NCBI GenBank assembly: GCA_016212295.1
Contig: JACRGO010000181.1
Location: 1-64,000, forward strand
DNA: 64,000 nucleotides
Direction: 5' to 3'
DNA from: Nitrospinota bacterium
GTDB taxonomy: Bacteria > Nitrospinota > Nitrospinia > JACRGO01
Shown: positions 34,360 to 41,841 of the stretch, piece by piece
Numbering within the stretch: the stretch's first letter is position 1
Layout of the letters: every line of letters begins with the position of its first letter
Translations under genes and position numbers: made by a program
The notes under the pieces: model-generated
Told to the model about the DNA's origin: nothing
What the model saw: only the letters and a program-made list of their open reading frames with translations
Database searches by the model: none

Positions 34360-34587
34360 ATGCCTATTTACGAATTTGTTTGCGAGTCTTGCGGCCATCC
34401 CTTTGAGGCCATTGTTCCGAATTTTTCCTCAACCGCGCCGTGCCCTTCGTGCAAGGGCAGGGAAGTGAAAAAGCAGTTGTCCGTGTTCGCGGCCCACACC
34501 AACCCTGGAGGGGAAGCGCCATGCCAGACCCCGGCGTGCGGATATAAAAGCGGGGCCTGCGGCTCCGGCATGTGCGGCGTGAATTGA
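34360..34587 (+). CDS. FmdB-family zinc-ribbon protein
   Basis: The 75-aa protein starts MPIYEFVCESCGHPFE and has a second pair CPSCKG, the usual CxxC...CxxC zinc ribbon. The C-terminus is Cys/Gly-rich (CQTPACGYKSGACGSGMCG). The true start at 34360 has AGAAGGA upstream; the longer frame runs into a repeat. Family function is unclear, possibly regulatory. Confidence 0.87.
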   Translation: MPIYEFVCESCGHPFEAIVPNFSSTAPCPSCKGREVKKQLSVFAAHTNPGGEAPCQTPACGYKSGACGSGMCGVN

Positions 34588-34607
34588 TTTTAAGGAGGCC
34601 TTTAAAA

Positions 34608-34823
34608 ATGTATGCTGTCGAATTCAGAACAAAAATTAAAAATGGAATTATTTATATTCCAAAAGAATATAGAGATAAGTTGCAAGAGAATGTGAAAGTA
34701 ATTGTATTAAAAGATGAAGAAGAGGGGAAAAACGCAAATATGATTGACCAGCTTCTCGAAGCCCCTCTTAAGATGAATAATTTCAGGCCACTTTCAAGAG
34801 AAGAGATATATGGGCGTAATTAA
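34608..34823 (+). CDS. AbrB-like or small antitoxin of a PIN-toxin pair
   Basis: 71 aa from the ATG at 34608, with a perfect AAGGAGG. The N-terminus (MYAVEFRTKIKNGIIYIPKE) resembles a swapped-hairpin AbrB domain; the C-terminal part (PLKMNNFRPLSREEIYGRN) is a likely toxin-binding tail. It overlaps the PIN gene by 14 bases. It is AT-rich compared with the surrounding genes, so probably acquired. Confidence 0.8.
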   Translation: MYAVEFRTKIKNGIIYIPKEYRDKLQENVKVIVLKDEEEGKNANMIDQLLEAPLKMNNFRPLSREEIYGRN

Positions 34824-35247
34824 GCAAAAAACCCAATGCTTTGTGGATACAAATATATGGCTTTACTCATTTATAGAGACTGATGAAGCAGAAAAAACAA
34901 AAATCGCTAAATCCATTATTCGAGATAATGAGGTTTTTATTTCGTCCCAGGTTGTAAATGAGACGTGTGTAAACCTTTTGAGGAATGCACGGTTTTCAGA
35001 AGAAAATATCCAACTGCTTATTACATCGTTCTATCATAAGTATACGGTTTTAAAAATTAGCAAGGGTATATTGTTTCATGCATCTAAATTGCGAGGGCAC
35101 TATAATTTGTCATTTTGGGATAGTATTGTTGTGGCAAGCGCCCTGGACTCTAATTGCCGTTACCTTTATTCCGAAGATATGCAAAATGGGTTAATCGTTG
35201 AGGAAAAAATGACAATCGTAAATCCCTTTAAAGAAAATAAAACATGA
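34810..35247 (+). CDS. PIN-domain toxin (VapC-like)
   Basis: The 145-aa protein has the acidic PIN residues: CFVDTNIWLYSF (first Asp), VVNETCVNLL (Glu), FWDSIVVASAL (Asp) and YLYSEDMQNG (Glu/Asp). VapC toxins are RNases that usually cut tRNA or rRNA. It is the last gene before phoU, which faces it. Confidence 0.88.
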   Translation: MGVIKQKTQCFVDTNIWLYSFIETDEAEKTKIAKSIIRDNEVFISSQVVNETCVNLLRNARFSEENIQLLITSFYHKYTVLKISKGILFHASKLRGHYNLSFWDSIVVASALDSNCRYLYSEDMQNGLIVEEKMTIVNPFKENKT

Positions 35248-35262
35248 CGCGGCTTTCCATTT

Positions 35263-35946
35263 TCAAGCCTGATTTTCCTGTTTCAGGTAATCCTCAAGTC
35301 TATGCCGCACTATTTCCCCCTCGGCCATGAATATGATATCTTCCGCGATATTGGTGGCCAGGTCCGCGATCCTTTCCAGATGGCGCGAGGCGGAGAGGGT
35401 ATGGATGGCCCTTTGAATGGTGTCAGGGTCTTCCCGCATCAGGTCCTGCAACGCCACGTACATTTCCTTATTCATTTCATCCACCGCGTCATCCTCTCGC
35501 CAAACCTTCCTGGCAAGGGCCGTGTCTGAGTTGACCAAGGCGTTAAGGCTTTCATGGACCATGGCCTGGACCCTTTCCATCATTTTTGAAAAATTAAGCG
35601 GCGCCCGGATGGGGGGCTGAGTGGATAGATAAACGCCCCGTTCCGCTATGTTCACAGCCAAGTCGCCCATCCTCTCAAGGTCGTTATTTACCTTCATCAC
35701 TGTGATGATAAAGCGAAGGTCCTCGGCCACAGGCTGGTGCAGGGCAAGGACCTTGAGGCATTCCTCCTGAATCTCGTTTTCCTTGGCGTCGATTTCGTCG
35801 TCCCCCTTCATCACATCCTCTGCCCATTCAGTGTTTCTCGCGACCAGGGAGTTGATGGCCTTGTTAATGGCCCCCTCCACCATTGACCCCATGTACAGCA
35901 TTTCTTTTTTCAAATTTTCCAAATCCCGTCTAAGGTGTTTGGGCAT
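35263..35946 (-). CDS. phoU: Phosphate-signalling regulator PhoU
   Basis: 227 aa with two three-helix PhoU repeats (DDEIDAKENEIQEECLKVLA, RFIITVMKVNNDLERMGDLA; then DDAVDEMNKEMYVALQDLM, RHLERIADLATNIAEDIIFM), each with the E-x-x-x-D metal-cluster pattern. It is last of the pst cluster, separated from pstB by a hairpin. Confidence 0.95.
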   Translation of the reverse strand: MPKHLRRDLENLKKEMLYMGSMVEGAINKAINSLVARNTEWAEDVMKGDDEIDAKENEIQEECLKVLALHQPVAEDLRFIITVMKVNNDLERMGDLAVNIAERGVYLSTQPPIRAPLNFSKMMERVQAMVHESLNALVNSDTALARKVWREDDAVDEMNKEMYVALQDLMREDPDTIQRAIHTLSASRHLERIADLATNIAEDIIFMAEGEIVRHRLEDYLKQENQA

Positions 35947-36000
35947 TTTTTTTCTCCTGAAAAATCATGGCGCTTTTTAAAAAGCGTTAACTATGTTTGT

Positions 36001-36158
36001 AATAGTTCACCGCGGAGACGCAGACGCGGAGAAAATTTAGAGTCTATTTGTAATACGCTCGATTCCATCTCTTAGGAAGGCTATAGGCTGAAGGAAAGAA
36101 ATAATTTTTTTCTTTAATTTACATACTCAGCGCCTTTGCGTCTCCGCGGTGAACTATT
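36001..36158. repeat. CGCGGAGACGC-family hairpin between phoU and pstB, copy A3
   Basis: The outer arms 36001-36022 and 36137-36158 are exact inverses (AATAGTTCACCGCGGAGACG, then CA). Inner parts pair imperfectly around a roughly 90-base loop. Confidence 0.8.
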
Positions 36159-36167
36159 ATCTATATT

Positions 36168-36932
36168 TTACCCGAATCTCCCGGTCACGTAGTCTCCGGT
36201 CTTTTTCTTCTTTGGACGGGTGAACACTTGCGTCGTCTCCCCGAACTCCACCAATTCACCGCCGTCCAGGAACACGGTAAAGTCAGACACCCTGGACGCC
36301 TGCTGCATGTTGTGGGTGACGATCACGATGGTATATTGCTCCTTCAACTCGAAGAGAAGGTCCTCTATTTTGGATGTGGAAACAGGGTCCAGGGCGGAGC
36401 ATGGCTCGTCCATTAGAATGATCTCAGGCTGCATCGCCAGGGTCCTGGCTATGCAAAGCCTTTGCTGCTGTCCTCCGGAAAGGGCCAGGGCCGACCCGTT
36501 CAGCCGGTCCTTGACCTCCTTCCAAAGCGCCGCCTTTTGAAGGGAGGTCTCCACCAGTTCCTGAAGATTTTCCGTGTTTCCGTGAATTGAAGGTCCCCAT
36601 GAAACGTTCCTGAAAATCGACTTGGGAAAGGGATTGGGCTTCTGGAAGACCATGCCGATTCTGCGCCGCACCTCAACCGGGTCGACTTCCGCGCCGTATA
36701 AGTCTATGCCCCTGAAAAGGATCTTGCCGTCCATGCTGACGTTCTCTATGAAATCATTCATCCGGTTAAAGGCCCTGAGCAGGGTGCTTTTCCCGCAGCC
36801 TGAAGGCCCGATAATGGCCGTGATTTTCCTGTCGGCTATGCTTAAGCTGACGTCTTTAACCGCGGAGGAGTCTCCATAGCGAATCGTCAGATTTCGCGTC
36901 TCCAGAGTCGGCGTGGAAGGAGTGTTTACCAT
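36168..36932 (-). CDS. pstB: Phosphate ABC transporter ATP-binding protein
   Basis: 254 aa with Walker A ([19 protein letters not shown], the PstB form), Q-loop FQKPNPFP, signature [10 protein letters not shown] and Walker [14 protein letters not shown]. The start at 36932 ([14 protein letters not shown]) overlaps pstA by 7 bases. A much longer open frame upstream is a shadow of pstA. Confidence 0.96.
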   Translation of the reverse strand: MVNTPSTPTLETRNLTIRYGDSSAVKDVSLSIADRKITAIIGPSGCGKSTLLRAFNRMNDFIENVSMDGKILFRGIDLYGAEVDPVEVRRRIGMVFQKPNPFPKSIFRNVSWGPSIHGNTENLQELVETSLQKAALWKEVKDRLNGSALALSGGQQQRLCIARTLAMQPEIILMDEPCSALDPVSTSKIEDLLFELKEQYTIVIVTHNMQQASRVSDFTVFLDGGELVEFGETTQVFTRPKKKKTGDYVTGRFG

Positions 36933-37786
36933 TTCTTGTCCCTCAGCGAACGATGTCTGATAAGAATGGCCGAGCCGTTCATGATGATAAGGACCGCGAG
37001 AAGCACTATTATACCGGCGGCGGCCAATTGATGAAATTCCTCTTGGGGACGCGAGGCCCAGTTGAAGATCTGGATAGGCAAGGCGGTAAAGGCGTCCATC
37101 GGCCCCTCCGGCGTAAAGGCCACGTAGGTCAGGGCCCCCAGCATGACCAGAGGGGCGGTCTCGCCCATTGCCCGGGACAGCGCTAAAATGAACCCGGTGA
37201 GAATTCCAGGCAGCGCCGTGGGAAGAACATGGTGCCGTATGGTTTGCCATCGCGTCGCGCCCAGGGCAAAGGCCGCCTGCCTTAGAGACGTCGGCACCGC
37301 GCGTATCGCCTCCCTGGAGGAGATTATTATGACGGGAAGGACCAGCAGGCTGAGGGTAAGGCTCCCGGCCAGCACGCTGCGGCCTAAAGCCAGGCCCCGG
37401 ACAAAGATGGCCAGGCCGAGGATGCCGTAAACTATGGAAGGGACCCCCGCCAGGTTCGCGATATTGATCTCAATAAGCGTGCTAAGGCGTCCGGGCTTGG
37501 CGTATTCCTCCAGATAAATAGCGGCGGCCACGCCCAATGGAATGGAAAAAAACGCGGAAAAGGAAATGAGCCATACCGTGCCCCACAGGGCGGATTTGAT
37601 CCCTGCCTTTGCCGGAAAGCGTGAGGGAAAATTATCAAGGAACTGCCAACTCAGCCAGGGCAGCCCTTCTATGGTCACATGGTAGAGCATGACGGCAAGG
37701 AGAAGGACGCAAATCCATGTCATTGACATGCAGGTGATTTTAAACGCGCTTGCTATAAATTTTCGTTTTTTAAGATTGGAGGACAT
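36926..37786 (-). CDS. pstA: Phosphate ABC transporter permease PstA
   Basis: About 286 aa, six transmembrane helices, with the PstA motifs [19 protein letters not shown] and [20 protein letters not shown], and the EAA loop [20 protein letters not shown]. The ATG at 37786 was used. A TTG at 37828 would add 14 residues. It pairs with PstC to form the channel. Confidence 0.94.
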   Translation of the reverse strand: MSSNLKKRKFIASAFKITCMSMTWICVLLLAVMLYHVTIEGLPWLSWQFLDNFPSRFPAKAGIKSALWGTVWLISFSAFFSIPLGVAAAIYLEEYAKPGRLSTLIEINIANLAGVPSIVYGILGLAIFVRGLALGRSVLAGSLTLSLLVLPVIIISSREAIRAVPTSLRQAAFALGATRWQTIRHHVLPTALPGILTGFILALSRAMGETAPLVMLGALTYVAFTPEGPMDAFTALPIQIFNWASRPQEEFHQLAAAGIIVLLAVLIIMNGSAILIRHRSLRDKKW

Positions 37787-37850
37787 AAGTAATTTTTTCG
37801 GAATTTTAAAGTTTTCATTACAAATCAATGGAATTGCTGTGCGAGTGACT

Positions 37851-37953
37851 AAAGTGAGCTAAAGTTTAAAGTGACTAAAGTTGTGGAAGTTCTTTTTTAC
37901 TATAAACAAGAAACCTACCACAACTTTAGTCACTTTAAACTTTAGCTCACTTT
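37851..37953. repeat. ACTAAAGT-family hairpin between pstC and pstA, copy C3
   Basis: 36-base arms (37851-37886 and 37918-37953) are perfect inverses with a 31-base loop. It begins 13 bases past the pstC stop. The arms are built from repeated TAAAGT words, so direct and inverted repeats are nested. Confidence 0.9.
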
Positions 37954-37965
37954 ACACTTTATTAC

Positions 37966-38874
37966 TCACTGATACACCTCCCTGTACTTGCCCAATACCT
38001 GATGGGCTATCAAATTCGATCCCAATGTAATGGCGAAAAGCAATAAGCCCACCGCGAAAATGGTCTGGTATTCCAAGGTCCCGGCCGGGGTGTCGCCCAG
38101 GCTCACCTGCACGATGTAAGCGGTCATGGTCTGTATGCTTTCCAGCGGATTCAGTGTCAATTTGGGAGTGGCGCCGGCGGCAAGGGTCACCGCCATTGTC
38201 TCTCCTATGGCCCTGGACAAGGCAAGGACAAAGGACGCCATGATGCCGGACAAGGCCCCCGGCACAACTATTCGGGTGGAAACCTCGAAGGAAGTCGCCC
38301 CGACCGCGTAGGCCCCCTGTCTAAGGGAATCAGGCACGGCGCGCAAGGAGTCGTCGCAAAGGGAGGCTACCATTGGCAGGATCATTATCCCCACCACGAT
38401 TGCCGCGCTGGCGGCGTTGAACACCTGCGCGGACGGGAAAAGAAATTGCAGAATGGGAGAAATAAAGGTAAGGGCGAAATAGCCGTACACCACGGTGGGT
38501 ATTCCGGCCAGGACCTCCAGTACGGGCTTGACGATATTCCGCGCGCGCGGTGACGCGTATTCGCTTAAATAAATGGCGGCAGTGAGCCCCACCGGAATGG
38601 CGATCAGGCTTGCCCCTGCCACAACCAGAAAGGTCCCGCAAACAAGGGGCAACACGCCGAATGAGCGCGGCATCAGCAGAGGCGACCAATTAGTCCCAAA
38701 AAGGAATTCCCAAGGAGAAACCTGAATGAAAAAGGCAAAGGACTCCTTGACCAGGACAAAAATAATCCCGATGGTGGCGGCCACTGAAATGAGGGCGCAT
38801 AAGAGCAGGACGATCTTGACGCACTCCTCCCGCCACTGTTTTCTCCAATTTTTTTTTAAATCATCTTCGAGCAA
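37966..38874 (-). CDS. pstC: Phosphate ABC transporter permease PstC
   Basis: 302 aa with six helices, [36 protein letters not shown], and the EAA loop [20 protein letters not shown]. The start is TTG (38874-38872), with a weak AAGAA upstream; no better ATG keeps the first helix. It lies between pstS and pstA, with a hairpin on each side. Confidence 0.93.
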   Translation of the reverse strand: MLEDDLKKNWRKQWREECVKIVLLLCALISVAATIGIIFVLVKESFAFFIQVSPWEFLFGTNWSPLLMPRSFGVLPLVCGTFLVVAGASLIAIPVGLTAAIYLSEYASPRARNIVKPVLEVLAGIPTVVYGYFALTFISPILQFLFPSAQVFNAASAAIVVGIMILPMVASLCDDSLRAVPDSLRQGAYAVGATSFEVSTRIVVPGALSGIMASFVLALSRAIGETMAVTLAAGATPKLTLNPLESIQTMTAYIVQVSLGDTPAGTLEYQTIFAVGLLLFAITLGSNLIAHQVLGKYREVYQ

Positions 38875-38895
38875 TTCTTGTCCACCGTTTTATTA

Positions 38896-38957
38896 ACCGC
38901 GGAGGCGCAGAGAAAAGTTCTTTAATTTCAATATATTTTACTCTGCGTCTCTGCGGT
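38896..38957. repeat. CGCGGAGGCGC-family hairpin between pstS and pstC, copy A4
   Basis: ACCGCGGAGGCGCAGAGAAA at 38896 pairs with CTCTGCGTCTCTGCGGT at 38941-38957. Confidence 0.75.
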
Positions 38958-38979
38958 ATATTTTAAATTTCTAAGTCCC

Positions 38980-39987
38980 TTACTTATTAACTTTTCCCAT
39001 CAACTCCTCCAAGCTCTTTCCCGCGGCTTCCTTGCCGTTGAAAATAGATCCTGTTACGCGTTTTTGGAAACGCTCAAGCGCCAGCTTATAAACCTTTTCG
39101 GGCAGGGGGACATAACCCACTTCCTTCACCAAGGCAGGCGCGTTTTCCAGATAGTACTCGACGAATGCCTTGACTTCCGGCCTGTCCGCCGCCTTCTTGT
39201 TTATATAGATGAATATGGGACGGGAAAGAGGATAGGTCCCGTTCTTGATGGTAAGCTCGGACGGGCCCACTGGGCCCTTGCCCGCGTCGATCATGGCCGC
39301 CTTGAGTTTGGCCTTGTTCGCCTCGTAATAGGAGAAGCCAAAAAAACCGAGCGCGTTGGGATCCCCGGCCATGCCTTGCGCGAGGACGTTGTCGTCCTCG
39401 CTGGCGGTGAAGTCAGGCCTGCAGGACTGGGCCTTTCCGTTCACGGCTTCGGTGAAGTAATCGAAGGTGCCGGAATCCGTCCCAGGACCGTAAAGATTTA
39501 TTTTCTGCTTGGGCCATTCAGGACGCGCGTCGCTCCAGAGTTTTACCTTGCTTTCCGGCTGCCAGATTTTTTTTAAGTCCTCAAATGTAATGGTGTTTAC
39601 CGTCGTGTTTTTTGGATTCACCACCACGGAAATGCCGTCGTAGGCCACCGGGAGTTCTATATAGTCCACCCCATGCTCTGTGCCTTTTTTTATCTCCTGC
39701 TCCTTGATGGGCCTGGAGGCGTCGTTTATGTCCGTGTCCCCGGCGCAGAACTTCTTGAATCCGCCGCCGGTGCCGGAAATGCCGACCGTTACGCGGACCC
39801 TGGGATTTGCTCCCTGGAACTCCTCCGCCACGGCTTCGGTGATGGGGAACACGGTGCTGGACCCGTCAATGGTTACGGTCCCTTGAAGAGGAGAGGCGGC
39901 GTAAGCGCCGCCGCCGTTTAAAATCATGAAATTCAAAATAGCGCCAAACAAAAAAACAATGGCTTTTAAAGAAAATCCGGGCCTCAT
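38980..39987 (-). CDS. pstS: Phosphate-binding periplasmic protein PstS
   Basis: 335 aa with a Sec signal peptide ending GGGAYAAS. Phosphate ligands are in [34 protein letters not shown] and [21 protein letters not shown] precedes the ATG. It is first of pstSCAB-phoU and probably induced by phosphate starvation; no clear PHO box was identified. Confidence 0.95.
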   Translation of the reverse strand: MRPGFSLKAIVFLFGAILNFMILNGGGAYAASPLQGTVTIDGSSTVFPITEAVAEEFQGANPRVRVTVGISGTGGGFKKFCAGDTDINDASRPIKEQEIKKGTEHGVDYIELPVAYDGISVVVNPKNTTVNTITFEDLKKIWQPESKVKLWSDARPEWPKQKINLYGPGTDSGTFDYFTEAVNGKAQSCRPDFTASEDDNVLAQGMAGDPNALGFFGFSYYEANKAKLKAAMIDAGKGPVGPSELTIKNGTYPLSRPIFIYINKKAADRPEVKAFVEYYLENAPALVKEVGYVPLPEKVYKLALERFQKRVTGSIFNGKEAAGKSLEELMGKVNK

Positions 39988-40040
39988 GAAAATCTCCTTG
40001 ATTTATTTTGAAAAGTTAATCGTAAATAATTTAGCCGTAG

Positions 40041-40174
40041 TAGGAATTTCCATTTTCAATTTCCAAAAATCAAACAGATACATGAATCACACCCCCCTTG
40101 ATCCTCCATTGCCAGGGGGGAATTTTTGAGATATTCCCCCTTTAAAAAGGGGGCCGGGGGGATGTCAATTCTTT
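40041..40174 (+). repeat. About 134-bp G/C-run repeat, copy D3
   Basis: From TAGGAATTTCCATTTTCAAT to GGGGGGATGTCAATTCTTTT, in the same order as 31972-32107. It fills most of the gap upstream of pstS. The inverted E motif (ATAGCGCGACATGGCCGC) follows at 40175-40197. Confidence 0.8.
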
Positions 40175-40197
40175 TGGTTGCGGCCATGTCGCGCTAT
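40175..40197 (-). repeat. ATAGCGCGACATGGCCGC motif, copy E3
   Basis: This is the reverse complement of the motif at 23593-23618, with one or two changes, directly beside repeat D3. Confidence 0.6.
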
Positions 40198-40224
40198 AAA
40201 GATAAATCATGTTATCCACCCCTG

Positions 40225-40824
40225 TCAATTGCCTTCTTCGTGTATTTCCGGGTACAGGATTTTGGAACATTCCGGGCAGATGGAATGGGAGAACTGGACG
40301 TCGATATGCGATTCGATATAGGTCTCCACGGTTTCCCAATAATTTTTGTCGTCGTGGATCCTCTTGCAGTTCGCGCATATCGGCAGGAGGCTTCGGAGTT
40401 GGAGCAGTTCGCTTATATCCTCCATTATCAGTATGGAAAACGTTTTGCCTCCATGCTTCAGGGGCGAGGTGGTCACCAGGATATGAGCATCGATTATTTT
40501 CCCTTTTTTGAGAAACTCCATCTTGGTCTTTTTGCGTATTATCTTATCACCCCGTATGGCGTCTTGTACTGAGCTCCTGACCACGCAATCCTTGCAAAAC
40601 CCGGCATGGCCGCAGCCACGCGGGTCTTCGGTGGAATGGATGCAGCCCAAGGCGTCCCCGCCCCTCTTCCTGTAAACCCCCTCCTTGATAAAACCAAAGG
40701 TTTCCGTCGCGGCGGAGTTCAGGTACAGGATGCGGACGTCATCATCCACGATGAATATGGGGGACGGAATTGAGTCGAACAGATTTTGAAAAAACTCGTT
40801 ATTTTCCAGGAAAAATGGGTCCAT
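40225..40824 (-). CDS. PAS-domain protein with two cysteine clusters
   Basis: 199 aa. A PAS core (FFQNLFDSIPSPIFIVDDDV, EDISELLQLRSLL) contains an inserted cysteine cluster (ALGCIHSTEDPRGCGHAGFC then KDC). The C-terminus is a second module (LPICANCKRIHDDKNYWETV, FSHSICPECSKILYP) commonly found at the end of PAS signalling proteins. The clusters could bind a metal, an Fe-S cluster or zinc, but this is unproven. There is no kinase or output domain. It is 4 bases after the permease stop, so the two are cotranscribed. Confidence 0.78.
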   Translation of the reverse strand: MDPFFLENNEFFQNLFDSIPSPIFIVDDDVRILYLNSAATETFGFIKEGVYRKRGGDALGCIHSTEDPRGCGHAGFCKDCVVRSSVQDAIRGDKIIRKKTKMEFLKKGKIIDAHILVTTSPLKHGGKTFSILIMEDISELLQLRSLLPICANCKRIHDDKNYWETVETYIESHIDVQFSHSICPECSKILYPEIHEEGN

Positions 40825-40828
40825 AAAT

Positions 40829-41800
40829 TCAGGAAATCTTTATCCTTGGATCGGCCAGGGCGTATAGAATATCTGAAATAAAGGTCCCGATCAGGACCAG
40901 CACCGCAGAAATGAAATTAAGGGTCAGGATGACCGGGAAATCGCGGGAGAGGATCGCCTCGTACCCAAGCCTCCCCATGCCCGGCCACGCGAAGATGGCC
41001 TCGAAAATAACCGACCCGCCGATGAGTCCCGGAAGCATTAGCCCGAACATGGTGATGAACGGCAGGAGGGCGTTTCGCAGGGCGTGTTTATAAATCACCA
41101 CGTCCCTGGGCAGACCCTTGGCCATGGCAGTCCGCACATAATCCTGCCCTATGACTTCCAGCATCTGTGACCGCACGTATCGCGACAGGACCGCTATCCC
41201 TCCGAAGGCGGACATAAGGGAAGGCACGGCAAGGTGCCATATATGGTCCATTCCAACAAAGAACGCGCCTGCGTCCTCGAACCCGAAGGTTTTCATCCCG
41301 ATCACAGGGACGTTGAATGCCTTGACGAGAAAAATGATGACGATATAGGAAAGGAAAAAGCCCGGGATGGAAATCATGGTATAGGCAAGGAAGGTGGTGG
41401 ATTGGTCAAATAGCGTCCCCCTCTTCAGCGCCGCGTGGATCCCCAACGGAAAGGAGAGACCCCAGGTAATCAACGTGCTGCATAGGAACAGCGGAAGGGA
41501 GTTCAGGAACCGCAGCCATATTTTGTTCAAGACGGATTGATTGTCCTTGAAGGACCGGAGCTCTCCGTTGAAAAGATCACGCATCCAGTAAACGTATTGG
41601 ATGTGTATTGGGTCGTCCAGATGGAAGGCCTGGCGGATCTTGGCGATATCCTCAGGCTTCATCCTTGGATTGGAGGGGTCCACGAGGGAAGGCTCCCCCG
41701 GGGCCAGAAGCACAATGGCGTGGGAGATGACGGAGATGAAGAAAAGCAGGACGATCCTCTGCCCTATGTTTCTTAATAAGAAGGCGCGCATGGGGTTCAA
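40829..41800 (-). CDS. Oligopeptide/dipeptide-type ABC permease (DppB/OppB-like), orphan
   Basis: 323 aa with six helices, N-terminal NIGQRIVLLFFISVISHAIV, and the EAA loop with GLPRDVVIYKHALRNALLPF and LIGGSVIFEAIFAWPGMGRL. Family partners (DppC, ATPases, binding protein) are absent here, so it may work with subunits encoded elsewhere. It lies between the hybrid kinase and the PAS protein on the same strand. Confidence 0.9.
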   Translation of the reverse strand: MNPMRAFLLRNIGQRIVLLFFISVISHAIVLLAPGEPSLVDPSNPRMKPEDIAKIRQAFHLDDPIHIQYVYWMRDLFNGELRSFKDNQSVLNKIWLRFLNSLPLFLCSTLITWGLSFPLGIHAALKRGTLFDQSTTFLAYTMISIPGFFLSYIVIIFLVKAFNVPVIGMKTFGFEDAGAFFVGMDHIWHLAVPSLMSAFGGIAVLSRYVRSQMLEVIGQDYVRTAMAKGLPRDVVIYKHALRNALLPFITMFGLMLPGLIGGSVIFEAIFAWPGMGRLGYEAILSRDFPVILTLNFISAVLVLIGTFISDILYALADPRIKIS

Positions 41801-41841
41801 TCATAGCAAAGTAAAGGCGTTTTTAAAAGTCCGGCATGGGC

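Noticed and set aside
36933-37250. Long N-terminal extension of pstB
   Set aside because: The extension lies antisense-free but out of frame within pstA and is Gly/Arg/His-rich shadow sequence; PstB homology starts at 36932.
39988-40040. PHO box upstream of pstS
   Set aside because: No two CTGTCAT-like direct repeats could be identified.
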